Below, piece after piece: positions 63,833 to 64,000 of a stretch of DNA of 64,000 nt (positions are counted from its first letter, which is position 1; each line of letters starts with the position of its first letter). Below the pieces are notes generated by a model. The model was given only the letters and a program-made list of their open reading frames with translations. It had not been told where the DNA came from and made no database searches. The stretch spans positions 372,001 to 436,000 of the forward strand of contig JAPJBO010000049.1 in NCBI GenBank assembly GCA_030068145.1, read 5' to 3'. The position numbers were made by a program, and so were the translations under genes. This DNA is from Diplonema papillatum. Its lineage: Eukaryota; Euglenozoa; Diplonemea; Diplonemida; Diplonemidae.

Positions 63833-64000
<168 letters not shown>

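Overview
The window looks like nuclear DNA of a euglenozoan protist, most likely a diplonemid. The alpha-tubulin at 53,963-55,318 (minus) is an intact 451-residue protein that reads like the trypanosomatid form and ends EEDVEEY. The multi-exon genes have ordinary GT-AG cis-introns. All seven host genes I can support lie on the minus strand, as expected for the one-directional gene clusters of Euglenozoa. No species is proven; the lineage is inferred from protein resemblance and layout.

Host genes, right to left in transcription order: (1) 3' half of a ribosomal stalk protein P1 gene (63,317-62,638); (2) a small three-exon lysine-rich protein (58,605-56,660) with an unassigned 90-aa ORF upstream; (3) alpha-tubulin; (4) a complete four-exon P1 gene (51,845-48,811); (5) a five-exon, about 1,854-aa coiled-coil protein resembling the ciliary CCDC180 family (37,259-26,627); (6) a seven-exon gene for the U3 snoRNP/SSU-processome WD40 protein PWP2/UTP1 (24,804-9,461), whose 3.3 kb of coding sequence is spread over 15.3 kb; (7) a signal-peptide-bearing M64-like metallopeptidase fused to a tetraspanin-like four-helix membrane module and a cytoplasmic tail (7,360-3,982, 3' end open). 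I assembled every multi-exon model by eye from splice sites, frame and family alignment; exon phases are consistent in each.

The rest is dominated by repeats. There are short dispersed families with 4 to 10 copies each. There are several DNA elements with terminal inverted repeats: two hAT-like MITEs with near 8-bp target duplications, two elements whose ends begin CACGGT, a 1.4-kb element with about 370-bp arms, and a 1.9-kb element. Retroelement debris includes an RT-RNase H fragment at 793-1,824, a LINE-like tail at 40.36-41.28 kb, tandem truncated copies of another element at 41.9-44.8 kb, and further remnants near 50.0 and 60.5 kb. Minisatellites and satellites lie inside introns, and G/C homopolymer tracts are common.

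The most interesting points are: (a) four introns in four different genes carry a copy of one repeat superfamily, always antisense and always within about 20-45 nt of the 5' splice site, which recalls introner-like elements; (b) the peptidase-tetraspanin fusion, together with a decayed partial duplicate of its own N-terminal region just upstream; (c) a family of TIR elements whose two ends carry short AT-rich subterminal repeats.
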